Shown here in pieces: positions 35,474-43,179 of a stretch of DNA of 64,000 nucleotides (its first letter is position 1; each line of letters starts with the position of its first letter). The stretch is from Kribbella antibiotica. GTDB taxonomy: Bacteria > Actinomycetota > Actinomycetes > Propionibacteriales > Kribbellaceae. The DNA lies in NCBI RefSeq assembly GCF_004349055.1, contig NZ_SMKX01000031.1, positions 1-64,000 on the forward strand. The letters are read 5' to 3'. Both the position numbers and the translations under genes were made by a program. Under the pieces are notes generated by a model. The model was not told the DNA's origin. It saw nothing but the letters and a program-made list of their open reading frames with translations, and did no database searches.

Positions 35474-35856
35474 TGCTTGACCTCCTGACGGCCGCGACGT
35501 GCGGCCGGGCGGAATGACCAGACGGTCATCCAGATGACGACGGCGACGATCGCCGTACCGAGTGGGATGTGGACTGCGAAGTTCTGCAGGTAGCCGAAGG
35601 TGAGCTGGACGAACTCGGCCACCACGAGCACCAGGGACGCCAGTAGCGGCCAGGGGCGGCCGCCACCGCCGAGCCAGTAGATGCACGCGGCGACGATCTG
35701 GAAGAACCCGAACATCCAGACCGTCGAGCCGATGGGGCCGTGCAGGTTCATCGCATCGGCCTCACCTGCCAGGAAGTAGCCGGCCAGGATCGGTTGGGCG
35801 CAGATCAGGATGCAGTGCAGGAGCAGGACGATGCGGAGCGCCCACAGCGACTTCAT
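35470..35856 (-). CDS. small four-helix membrane protein, paralogue A
   Basis: A 128-aa protein with four hydrophobic segments and histidines at conserved places: LLLHCILICAQPILAGY, NLHGPIGSTVW and VHIPLGTAIV. It is clearly related to the next gene upstream (paralogue B), with which it overlaps (ATGA, 35853-35856), and is coupled to the multicopper oxidase. Paired membrane histidines suggest haem or copper binding, perhaps as an electron or copper partner of the oxidase. That is inference; I do not recognise the family. Confidence 0.8.
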   Translation of the reverse strand: MKSLWALRIVLLLHCILICAQPILAGYFLAGEADAMNLHGPIGSTVWMFGFFQIVAACIYWLGGGGRPWPLLASLVLVVAEFVQLTFGYLQNFAVHIPLGTAIVAVVIWMTVWSFRPAARRGRQEVKQ

Positions 35857-36218
35857 GCTGACACCGTCCGCCGGCGACAGATCCAGATGGCGAAGCCGAC
35901 CGTGCTGCCGATCAGTGCGATCCCGAGTGGGATGTGGATTGTGAGCTGCTTGTTGAAGCCCATGGCGATCTGGACGGCCTCTGCGGCCAGGATCAGCAGG
36001 GCAATGAGCGGCGCGAGCGGTCGGCCGCCGCGCCGCCAGTAGACGAGCGCGGCGATCAGTTGGGTGAGCCCGACGAAGGCGAGGGCGATGCCCACCGGCT
36101 CGTGGATCTTGAGGCCGGTGGTCGCGCCGTTCAGGTAGATGCCGATCGCGACCGGCTGTGCGCAGATCGCGACCGCATGCAGGACCGCGACCAGGCGGAG
36201 GACAGCAAGCGATCTCAT
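35853..36218 (-). CDS. small four-helix membrane protein, paralogue B
   Basis: A 121-aa protein, first gene of the oxidase operon. It shares the layout of paralogue A: VAVLHAVAICAQPVAIGIY, KIHEPVGIALAF, and IHIPLGIALIG. The ATG at 36218 is preferred; a TTG at 36230 would add four residues. A promoter-like region with a palindrome lies directly upstream. A tandem duplication produced the pair. Confidence 0.8.
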   Translation of the reverse strand: MRSLAVLRLVAVLHAVAICAQPVAIGIYLNGATTGLKIHEPVGIALAFVGLTQLIAALVYWRRGGRPLAPLIALLILAAEAVQIAMGFNKQLTIHIPLGIALIGSTVGFAIWICRRRTVSA

Positions 36219-36229
36219 GTAGACAGACA

Positions 36230-36256
36230 ATAGTAGCCTGGCTACATGTAGATCAA
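36230..36256 (-). promoter_or_regulatory. candidate promoter with operator for the oxidase operon
   Basis: On the minus strand, TTGATC (complement of 36251-36256), a 15-nt spacer and TACTAT (complement of 36230-36235). Within it lies the inverted repeat GTAGCC (36233-36238), T, GGCTAC (36240-36245), and partly overlapping it the palindrome CTACATGTAG (36242-36251). A repressor bound here would block both promoter boxes. Confidence 0.5.
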
Positions 36257-36305
36257 TCAGGTATTACCCGGACAGAGCTCTCCTGGGAGTCGGGGTTGGA
36301 TCTGC

Positions 36306-36650
36306 TTACGTGAGGTGGCCGAGCGGCGCGACGATGATCCCGGCGCGCTCACAGACCCAGTGCGGGTCAGGGCCGAGCTCCGGCTCGATGCGGAGCTCGT
36401 GATCGTTCAGGTCGTCGCAGGCAGTGCAGCGTGGCCAGCGGATCTGGTCGTCGAACAGTCGGTCCTGCACGTCTTGGGCGACCAGTCCGGCGATGTGCTC
36501 CGCGCCGTCCGGCCATTGGTCGAGCCACCACTGTCGCTCGGCCACTGCGTCCTCGACCACCGTCACCATGACGGGGTCGTTGAAGCCGCGGGCAGCCAGG
36601 TCGTGCAAGACCATGGCGCGCGCAGTCAGTAACACTCCTGGCTCACTCAT
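36306..36650 (-). CDS. small hypothetical protein with a CxxC pair
   Basis: A 114-aa soluble protein I do not recognise. It starts MSEPGVLLTARAMVLHDL, has ERQWWLDQWPDG in the middle and a CTACDDL motif near residue 75, then a lone Cys in HWVCERAG, so a small metal site is possible. A GAAGGG ribosome binding site precedes the ATG. It stands alone, 75 nt beyond the oxidase promoter region, on the same strand. Confidence 0.65.
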   Translation of the reverse strand: MSEPGVLLTARAMVLHDLAARGFNDPVMVTVVEDAVAERQWWLDQWPDGAEHIAGLVAQDVQDRLFDDQIRWPRCTACDDLNDHELRIEPELGPDPHWVCERAGIIVAPLGHLT

Positions 36651-36688
36651 CGCCCTTCAGAGTGCCAGACGCCACCGACAAACCCCAG

Positions 36689-36898
36689 CTAGCTGCCGCA
36701 GTTGGGACTGGGGTCCAGGCGCTCGGCCAGGCGGAGCTCGCGAGCGGCAACGGATCGGAGTACGGCGCTGAGTCGGGCGCGGGCTGCTGCGATGCGGTGG
36801 GACGGCTCGTCGTACGGCTGCTGCGGAGCGTTCGGAAGTGCTGACTGGGACAGTGCGCGAGCGTTCTCGACTGCGGTGTTTCCGGCGATGTAGGTCAT
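36689..36898 (-). CDS. small 69-aa hypothetical protein
   Basis: A 69-aa protein starting MTYIAGNTAVENARAL with one long basic helix (HRIAAARARLSAVLRSVAARELRLAERL). It is supported by a strong AGGAGG ribosome binding site about 7 nt before the ATG. There is no membrane segment. It lies between the LacI gene and the previous hypothetical protein on the same strand. Function unknown. Confidence 0.55.
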   Translation of the reverse strand: MTYIAGNTAVENARALSQSALPNAPQQPYDEPSHRIAAARARLSAVLRSVAARELRLAERLDPSPNCGS

Positions 36899-36931
36899 GG
36901 TTGCTCCCTCCTGAGAGCGTGCTGGGTCGCC

Positions 36932-36951
36932 CGGCGGCCAGATGGCCGTCG
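36932..36951 (-). terminator. weak candidate hairpin after the LacI gene
   Basis: CGGCGGCC (36932-36939), loop AGAT, GGCCGTCG (36944-36951), 7 of 8 pairs. It lies 20 nt past the LacI gene stop. No U-tract. Confidence 0.3.
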
Positions 36952-36971
36952 GTGGTGTGGGGTGATGTGGG

Positions 36972-38006
36972 TTAGCGCTTCGGTGCGGGCCCGCTGCTGG
37001 CGCGGACCACCAGTTCTGTGGGCAGTAGCACCTGGCGCTCAGTCGTCGCGGGGTCGAGTAGGAGCCGGCCGAGCACTCGGCCCTTCTCCCCGATGGGCTG
37101 GTGGATGGTGGTCAGGCCGGCCTGTTCGGCGGCGGGGATGTCGTCGAAGCCGGTGACGGTCAGGTCCCGCCCGGGAACCAGTCCGCGCACCCGCATCGCC
37201 TCCATCGCACCAAGCGCCTGTACGTCGCTCAGTCCGACGATCGCGGTCGGCCGGTCCTGAGAGTCCAGCACCCAACTGGCTCCGGCCACTCCGGAGTTGA
37301 AGGCGTTGTGCCCACCGGACACCAGCCGGATGCGTGCCTCCGGCATCGCCTTCTGCAGACCCTCGAGTCGCTGGGTGGGGTTCCCGCTGAGGACCTCGTC
37401 GAGTCTCATCTCCACCGGACCGGTGCCGGCGGCCCCGGCGCCCTCGACCAGCACGACGATGTCGCGGTGACCGAGTCGGGTCAGGTGCTCGCCGAGGCTC
37501 ATGGCCGCGGCCACCTCGTCGATGGCGACCCAGCTGTCCGTGTAGTTGTCGGGGTCGGTGGCTGCGGCCGGGAGGCCACGTGCGGCCAGGATGTCCAGCG
37601 CTGGGTGACCGTAGGGCACGCAGAAGATCGCTGCGGCGTCGATAGCGGCCTGCTGAACCGCAGTGCTGCTGTCGGCGGTGTCCTCTGTTCCCACTGGCAT
37701 CAGGAGCAAGCTGGTGCGGAACTCTTCGGCCACCTCAGCCAGCCCGGCCAGGAAGCCCACGGCAAACGGATCTGAGAATGCGTAGGACAGCTTGTCGGTG
37801 AACAGCACCCCGATCGCCCCGGCCTTGCCGCTGCGCAGTGCCCGCGCGGACGCGTCCGGTCCGGCGTAACCGAGCTCGTGGGCGGCGGCCAGGATCCGGT
37901 CGCGCAGGGCAGTGGACAGCTGGTCGGGCTTGTTGTAGGCGTTGGATACCGTCGACGGCGAGACGCCCACGGCCTTGGCCACGGTCTTCAACGTCACTCC
38001 GGCCAT
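36972..38006 (-). CDS. LacI-family transcriptional regulator
   Basis: A 344-aa regulator: the N-terminal HTH (VTLKTVAKAVGVSPSTVSNAYNKP), the hinge (ALRSGKAGAIGVLF) and a periplasmic-binding-like ligand domain (about 60-335) ending with GFDDIPAAEQAGLTTIHQP. The ligand is probably a sugar or nucleoside but cannot be named. It diverges from cutC; the 113-nt region between holds a 48-bp palindrome that it probably binds, controlling itself and cutC. Confidence 0.94.
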   Translation of the reverse strand: MAGVTLKTVAKAVGVSPSTVSNAYNKPDQLSTALRDRILAAAHELGYAGPDASARALRSGKAGAIGVLFTDKLSYAFSDPFAVGFLAGLAEVAEEFRTSLLLMPVGTEDTADSSTAVQQAAIDAAAIFCVPYGHPALDILAARGLPAAATDPDNYTDSWVAIDEVAAAMSLGEHLTRLGHRDIVVLVEGAGAAGTGPVEMRLDEVLSGNPTQRLEGLQKAMPEARIRLVSGGHNAFNSGVAGASWVLDSQDRPTAIVGLSDVQALGAMEAMRVRGLVPGRDLTVTGFDDIPAAEQAGLTTIHQPIGEKGRVLGRLLLDPATTERQVLLPTELVVRASSGPAPKR

Positions 38007-38016
38007 CGCCGCACCG

Positions 38017-38064
38017 CCTTCTGTATCGTTCTTCTAAATCGATCTAGAAAAACGATACAGAAGG
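38017..38064. promoter_or_regulatory. 48-bp near-perfect palindrome between LacI gene and cutC
   Basis: The outer arms CCTTCTGTATCGTT (38017-38030) and AACGATACAGAAGG (38051-38064) pair perfectly over 14 bp. The inner part (38031-38050) is itself symmetric around ATCGAT (TTCTA and TAGAA arms), so 22 of 24 positions match. The core has the CG-centred form typical of LacI operators. It is 10 nt from the LacI start and 55 nt from cutC. Confidence 0.8.
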
Positions 38065-38119
38065 TCGTGGAGGAGTGCAACTGTCCAGCGTGCGGGATCC
38101 CGCCTGGGATGATGGGCGC

Positions 38120-38824
38120 ATGGCTTCGTTGCTGGAGGTGATTGCGCTGCATCCGGCGGATGCGGAGGCGGCGCAAGAGGGTGGGGCGGACCGGCTCGAG
38201 CTGTGTGCGTCGATGGAGGCCGACGGGCTGTCGCCGTCGGTGTCGACGGTCAGTGCGATCCGCCGGGCGACCGATCTGCCGTTGCGGGTGATGCTGCGGC
38301 TGTCCGACTCGTTCACCACCGACGGTGCCGAGCTGAACCGGATGACCGCGCAGGCGCAGGCCTACCTGTCCGCAGGTGCAGACGGGTTCGTCCTGGGCTT
38401 CCTGACCCCGGACAACGTGGTGGACGTCGAGTCGGTGGCCGCACTGGCCAGCACCTTCGCCGGTACGCCGTGGACGTTCCACCGCGCGATCGACGCCGTA
38501 CTGGAGCAGGCGGCCGCGTGGCGTGCGTTGCGTTCACTGTCCGGTCTGGACTGTGTGCTGACCGCAGGCTCGTCACTGGGCGTCGGCCACGGCCTGGACG
38601 ATCTCCTCAAGCTGGCCAAGGCGGATCCGGCCGTGGCGAGCGTGATGATGGCCGGTGGCTCGCTGAAGCCCGAGCATGTCCCGTGGCTCTACCAGGCCGG
38701 CGTACGGCGCTTCCACGTCGGCTCGTCGGTCCGCCAGGACGGCTCGTGGACCAAGGCCTATGTGAACTCGCGTTTCGTCCGTTCCTGGCGCAATCTGCTC
38801 GATGCGCAGGATTCCCGCGGATGA
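38120..38824 (+). CDS. cutC: CutC-family protein
   Basis: A 234-aa TIM-barrel protein. Family stretches are LEVIALHPADAEAAQEGGADRLELC at the start, GLSPSVSTVSAIRRAT, VLGFLTPDNVVD, PWTFHRAID, CVLTAGSSLG and the late MMAGGSLKPEHV. CutC was once linked to copper handling, but its true role is unsettled. ATG 38120 fits the family N-terminus; a GTG at 38075 is possible. Control by an adjacent LacI regulator suggests a sugar-related role rather than copper. The next gene overlaps by ATGA. Confidence 0.9.
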   Translation: MASLLEVIALHPADAEAAQEGGADRLELCASMEADGLSPSVSTVSAIRRATDLPLRVMLRLSDSFTTDGAELNRMTAQAQAYLSAGADGFVLGFLTPDNVVDVESVAALASTFAGTPWTFHRAIDAVLEQAAAWRALRSLSGLDCVLTAGSSLGVGHGLDDLLKLAKADPAVASVMMAGGSLKPEHVPWLYQAGVRRFHVGSSVRQDGSWTKAYVNSRFVRSWRNLLDAQDSRG

Positions 38825-39105
38825 TCCTCATCGACCCGCCCGCCTGGCCGGCCTGGAACCGCGTCTGGTCGCACCTCGTCAGTGACGAGTCGCACGACGA
38901 GCTGCACGCCTTCGCCAAGGCCGCCGGTATTCCTGCCCGCGGGTTCGACCGAGACCACTACGACGTACCCAGCGATCGGTACGACGATCTGGTCGCAGCC
39001 GGCGCCGTACCGGTGTCCAGTCGCGAGCTGGTCGCCCGCATCACCGCAGCCGGACTACGGCACCGCAAAAGTCACCGTAATGGGCAACAGCCCCCAACCG
39101 TGTGA
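38821..39105 (+). CDS. DUF4031-domain protein
   Basis: A 94-aa protein starting MILIDPPAWPAWNRVWSHLVSD, the DUF4031 signature, followed by ELHAFAKAAGIPARGFDRDHYDVPSDRYDDLVAAGA. Its ATG overlaps the cutC stop (38821-38824), so the two are translated together. Function unknown. Its stop codon lies within a strong hairpin terminator. Confidence 0.85.
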   Translation: MILIDPPAWPAWNRVWSHLVSDESHDELHAFAKAAGIPARGFDRDHYDVPSDRYDDLVAAGAVPVSSRELVARITAAGLRHRKSHRNGQQPPTV

Positions 39106-39118
39106 GGTTGGGGGCTGT
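39087..39118. terminator. bidirectional hairpin terminator between DUF4031 and EF-Tu genes
   Basis: A 13-bp stem, ACAGCCCCCAACC with GGTTGGGGGCTGT, and a 6-nt loop. It covers the DUF4031 stop and ends 4 nt before the stop of the convergent EF-Tu gene, so it can serve both. Confidence 0.85.
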
Positions 39119-39121
39119 CGG

Positions 39122-40309
39122 TCAGTCGAGTAGCTCGGTGACTGTGCCTGCGGCGACGGTGTGACCGCCTTCGCGGACTGCGAAGCCGAGGCCGACGTTC
39201 AGGGCGATCGGCTTCACCAGCTCCACGGCCAGGTCGACCGTGTCACCCGGCATGACCTGTGTGGTCGTGCCGAGGTCGATACCGCCGGACACGTCCGTGG
39301 TCCGGAAGTAGAACTGCGGGCGGTAGTCCGCGGCGAACGGCGTGTGCCGGCCACCCTCGGCGGTGGACAGTGCGTGCAGCGTGGCCCGGAACGCGCGGTG
39401 CGGACGCACCGTGCCGGGCACTGCGACCACCATGCCGCGACGAACCTCATCCCGCTTCACACCACGGAGCAGGATCGCTGCGTTGTCACCGGCCTGCACT
39501 GTCTCCAGCGTCTTGCCGAACGTCTCGATCCCGATCGCAGTGCTGCTGATGGTCTCGCCCAGACCGACCACGTCGACCGCTGCACCGACCTGAAGCGTGC
39601 CGCGCTCCACTGCACCGGTGACAACCGTGCCCCGGCCGCTGATCGTGAGCACACCCTCGATCGGCATCAGGAACGGCTCGGTCAGCTCCCGCTCCGGCGT
39701 CGGAACGTAGCTGTCGATCGCATCCAGCAGCTCACCGATCGCAGCGGTCCACTGTGGGTCGCCCTCCAGCGCCCCGAGGCCGGAGACACGCACCACCGGT
39801 ACGTCGTCGCCCGGGAAGCCGTACTCCGACAGGAGCTCACGGACCTCCAGTTCGACCAGGTCGAGCAGCTCGGGGTCGTCGACGGCGTCCGCCTTGTTCA
39901 GCGCGACCACCAGGTACGGCACACCGACGCGCTGCGCGAGCAACACGTGCTCCCGCGTCTGCGGCATCGCACCGTCCTGTGCGGACACGACCAGGATCGC
40001 GGCGTCCACCTGCGCGGCACCGGTGATCATGTTCTTCACGTAGTCGGCGTGCCCAGGCATGTCGACGTGCGCGTAGTGGCGGGACGCGGTCTCGTACTCC
40101 ACGTGCGAGATGTTGATGGTGATACCCCGCGCGACCTCCTCCGGCGCCCGGTCGATGCGAGCGAACGCAACGAACGAGTTGACGTCCGGGTCGCGCTCGG
40201 CGAGCACCTTGGTGATGGCAGCGGTCAGTGTGGTCTTGCCGTGGTCGACGTGCCCCATCGTCCCGATGTTGAGGTGCGGCTTGGACCGCACGAACTGGCT
40301 CTTGGCCAT
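39122..40309 (-). CDS. tuf: divergent elongation factor Tu (EF-Tu3-like)
   Basis: A 395-aa EF-Tu with all GTPase motifs: [41 protein letters not shown] and SGLGALEG. It departs from housekeeping EF-Tu: DMPGH replaces DCPGH, the 50-residue switch region is changed ([24 protein letters not shown]), and the end reads [20 protein letters not shown]. These traits fit the Streptomyces EF-Tu3 type, a low-expressed paralogue. The gene is alone, away from rpsL, rpsG and fusA. Start ATG 40309 ([14 protein letters not shown]). It may support translation under stress or against EF-Tu-targeting antibiotics; that is inference. Confidence 0.9.
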   Translation of the reverse strand: MAKSQFVRSKPHLNIGTMGHVDHGKTTLTAAITKVLAERDPDVNSFVAFARIDRAPEEVARGITINISHVEYETASRHYAHVDMPGHADYVKNMITGAAQVDAAILVVSAQDGAMPQTREHVLLAQRVGVPYLVVALNKADAVDDPELLDLVELEVRELLSEYGFPGDDVPVVRVSGLGALEGDPQWTAAIGELLDAIDSYVPTPERELTEPFLMPIEGVLTISGRGTVVTGAVERGTLQVGAAVDVVGLGETISSTAIGIETFGKTLETVQAGDNAAILLRGVKRDEVRRGMVVAVPGTVRPHRAFRATLHALSTAEGGRHTPFAADYRPQFYFRTTDVSGGIDLGTTTQVMPGDTVDLAVELVKPIALNVGLGFAVREGGHTVAAGTVTELLD

Positions 40310-40429
40310 GAGTTTTCCCTTGCTGGTCAGAAGATTCACTGATGAGCCAGGACCCTCCGGCTGGCCGGCCGGCGCTGTCACCGCGCGGTCGGGGGCCGGT
40401 CTCGGGCCACCCTCCTCCGCGGGTCCTGA

Positions 40430-40531
40430 TCAGCAGGAAGAGGGTCGGCTATCGACTGACGCAGCAGTCCACGCGGGAGCGCCCGTCAGGCCGGTGCCTG
40501 ACAGGTTCAGCTCGAAAACCACGCGGTACAT
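40430..40531 (-). CDS. possible 33-residue leader ORF upstream of the EF-Tu3-like gene
   Basis: ATG 40531 to TGA 40430 encodes 33 residues starting MYRVVFELNLSGTGLTG. It has no ribosome binding site, but TTGCGG, a 17-nt spacer and TACCGT lie just upstream, placing the start of transcription at or next to the ATG, so a leaderless message is possible. A perfect 7-bp hairpin (GTCAGGC, 40485-40491, with GCCTGAC, 40496-40502) lies inside it. The 274 nt upstream of the EF-Tu gene hold nothing else I can support. Confidence 0.3.
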   Translation of the reverse strand: MYRVVFELNLSGTGLTGAPAWTAASVDSRPSSC

Positions 40532-40583
40532 GCGGATCACGGTAGGAAGTAACGCCGGCTACCGCAACGTAATTCCCGGCCCG

Positions 40584-42965
40584 CTAGTTCAGGGCGAACA
40601 GGCGCGTGCCGTCGGAGAAGACCGGGCGCGCACCGGCCACTGTGGTGACCGGCTTGTTGCAGGTGACCTCTTCGGACCGGGCCACCGAGGCAGCGGTCGG
40701 GCCGTGCAGGATCGGCCGGGGCTGGATGCCTGCGGTGCCGATCATCACTGGTGAGCAGCTGCCGTTCGGCTGCGGCATCAGCGTGACCACTCGCCCGTCC
40801 GGCAGCAGTGCGAAGCCGTCCCGGGGGTACTCGGGCTGCTGCAGCTTCGGCGGCACCTGCAGCAGGTGGTGCCATTGCGGAGTGCCGTCAGCCGGGTTGG
40901 CCGCCGACACGTCGTACGCCTGCGGCTGTGCTGGGTCTGTCGTGTTCCGGCAGGTGATCAGCACGAGTGACGAGTGGGTTGCGGCGAGCTGTGCGTCGCA
41001 GGACGCCTGCCCGAGGCGCGGTCGCGGCGTGCCTGGTACGGGCGTGGTCCAGCTGATCCGGCGTTCGCCGACGTCGATCGACCACTGGTAGAGCGTTCCG
41101 CCGGCACCCGCGGTCCAGATCAGCCCGGAGACCTCACGGGTGTCCGGTACGGCGACCAGGTCACCGACCCAGGTCTCCGGATCCAGCTCGGGGCTCAGGT
41201 CGAACCGCTGCCCCAGGTCAACCGACCAGAGCTCGTTGCCGGACTTCAGGTCCAGGCCGCGCACGATAGCGCCGGTGCCTGCGCAGGCCTCGACGACGAC
41301 CGCTTGGTCGCTCATCAACTCGCCCTGCGTCACGTTGCAGCCCAACTGCGTCCGCCAGTGCGTCGGGTTACTCACGCCATGGGCAGCGACGTAGTTGCCC
41401 TCGGCGATCAGTAGTTGGTCCTGGTTGACCGCAAGCGCGCGACCGTCGGTGTGGACCTCGGTCAGCACCTCACCGGTCACTGCGTTCAGTACGGCGTACG
41501 TCGGCAGGTCGATACCGGTCGGTGCGCGATTTCCGGCGTACGGGAGGTTCGCGGCGACGATGCGGCCGTCACCGGAGACCAGTAGGCCCTTGGAGCCGCT
41601 GGAAGCCGCGTCGTTGACATCTGCGCGGGCATAGCGCCACCGGATCTGGCCGGAGTTCGCATCGGACATGACCACGCCGTCCGGTCGCAGCTCGGCCACG
41701 CCACCCGCCGTACCGGCGATCGCTCCGGATGCGGGAACTTCGCGCGTCCAGGCGAGGGTGCCGTCGAACTGCACCGGCACCTGAGTCGGTTCGGCCGTGG
41801 TCGTCGTACTGACGGTGTTGGCGGTCTCCAGCCGGGCCTGCACGAACGGCTCACCGGCAGATACCACAATCCCAGCGAGCAGGGCTCCGCAGACCGCTGT
41901 AGCGGCGACGCCCAGCCATGGCGGCGGAGCTTGCGAGTACGGCGGTGAGCGGCGGAGGCGCCGTGCCAACGCCAGCAGTCCGCCGGAGAGGATCAGTGCG
42001 ATCGACGCGAGCAGCAGGTAGGGCCAGCGCTCGGACATCGCCGCGCCAGGCTGTGCGGCCGGCCAGCGCCACCAGCAGATGCCGACCGCGACCACACCGA
42101 CCACTGCGAACACCAGGGCGGGGATGGCGAACAGTCGCTGCTTGACGCGTCGGAACCAGGCGCAGGCCAGTGCGGCAGCTATTGCGGTCCCGGCGACCGG
42201 AGTCCAGACCGGGAATCCGGTGACATCGGAGGGGTCGGCGGGCCACTTCGACGCGGCGCCAAGGCCGCGGCCGAGCAGCACTGAGGCGGCGACAACCGCA
42301 CCGAGGGAAGCACCGAAGTACACGACCGGGATCAGCCCGCCGATCGGTCGGGCCGCCTTAGGGCCCCAGGAATCGAGCTCCCGGTCGATATTGGAGCGCG
42401 CAGCGCGCTCCCAGCTGTCATGGCCCTGACTGGTCGCGTACAGGTCGGTCTCGGCCAGACCCTGCAGGAACGACATCCGGCCGCGGGCGAAGTCCCGGTC
42501 GTCGATGTGCGCGTACTCCTGGCGGATGCCGGCCGCGTACTCGTCGTACCGTTCGGCGGGCATGCTCAGGATGCGAAGGTCGGCGTCGCACAGCACTGAG
42601 CCGTTCGCGTCGTCGGGAGCACAGTCGTGTTTGGCGGTCAGCCGGACCAGGCGGCCGACCTCTTCGACCTTCGCGGCGTCGACGCCGTACGCGGCGAGCT
42701 CGAGCTCGGCCAGTTGGGCCGAGACCTCTTCGTTCTCGCCGGAGTCGGCCTGCGGGTCGTAGATCGCGTCGTGGAACCAGGCAGCCAGCCGGACAGTGTC
42801 CGCGTCGTCGGTGTGGGCGGAAAGCTCGTCCACCGTGCGCAGAACCTCGGTCAGGTGGCGCTGGTCGTGATAGTGCCGATGTTGCTCTGCGTAACGAGCC
42901 AGCAGATCATCGCCCAACGGCTGCGCGTGCGGCAGCAGGCGATTCCACTGGTCGCGCAGGTCCAT
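40584..42965 (-). CDS. HD-domain, membrane and PQQ-type beta-propeller fusion (intact HD)
   Basis: A 793-aa protein of three parts. Residues 1-195 are an HD phosphohydrolase of the COG4339 type: HYHDQRHL (His 33, 37), WFHDAIYD (His65, Asp66), GENEE and CDADLRIL, so the metal site looks complete. Residues 205-385 hold about five hydrophobic helices. Residues 400-793 form a PQQ-type beta-propeller with repeats such as IRWRYARADV, NELWSVDLG and the end RLFALN; it should lie outside. The start is ATG 42965 (MDLRDQWN); the frame is open upstream but lacks family features. The paralogue lies 214 nt upstream. Confidence 0.85.
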   Translation of the reverse strand: MDLRDQWNRLLPHAQPLGDDLLARYAEQHRHYHDQRHLTEVLRTVDELSAHTDDADTVRLAAWFHDAIYDPQADSGENEEVSAQLAELELAAYGVDAAKVEEVGRLVRLTAKHDCAPDDANGSVLCDADLRILSMPAERYDEYAAGIRQEYAHIDDRDFARGRMSFLQGLAETDLYATSQGHDSWERAARSNIDRELDSWGPKAARPIGGLIPVVYFGASLGAVVAASVLLGRGLGAASKWPADPSDVTGFPVWTPVAGTAIAAALACAWFRRVKQRLFAIPALVFAVVGVVAVGICWWRWPAAQPGAAMSERWPYLLLASIALILSGGLLALARRLRRSPPYSQAPPPWLGVAATAVCGALLAGIVVSAGEPFVQARLETANTVSTTTTAEPTQVPVQFDGTLAWTREVPASGAIAGTAGGVAELRPDGVVMSDANSGQIRWRYARADVNDAASSGSKGLLVSGDGRIVAANLPYAGNRAPTGIDLPTYAVLNAVTGEVLTEVHTDGRALAVNQDQLLIAEGNYVAAHGVSNPTHWRTQLGCNVTQGELMSDQAVVVEACAGTGAIVRGLDLKSGNELWSVDLGQRFDLSPELDPETWVGDLVAVPDTREVSGLIWTAGAGGTLYQWSIDVGERRISWTTPVPGTPRPRLGQASCDAQLAATHSSLVLITCRNTTDPAQPQAYDVSAANPADGTPQWHHLLQVPPKLQQPEYPRDGFALLPDGRVVTLMPQPNGSCSPVMIGTAGIQPRPILHGPTAASVARSEEVTCNKPVTTVAGARPVFSDGTRLFALN

Positions 42966-43087
42966 GGCTGCGAGTCTCGCACCCAGGACGAGTCCATCTC
43001 GACCGATCCTGGGCTCCCGGAGACGGTCGTGGCCAAAGCGATACCGGCTCGTCACCTCTCCGCTTCGAAGGGTGAGTCGAACACTTG

Positions 43088-43105
43088 AATTGCAGCGTTG
43101 CAATT
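43088..43105 (-). promoter_or_regulatory. inverted repeat upstream of the HD/propeller gene
   Basis: AATTGCA (43088-43094), GCGT, TGCAATT (43099-43105), a perfect 7-bp repeat in the 214-nt gap between the paralogues. On the minus strand TTGCAA followed after 17 nt by TCGACT could be a promoter. It lies about 125 nt before the start codon. Confidence 0.35.
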
Positions 43106-43179
43106 GCGCCGTGGGTCACAGTGCGCTCGTTCCGGGGCGAGCTGGCGGGCGAAACCTTTCAGTCGGTGACTACGCGCAG

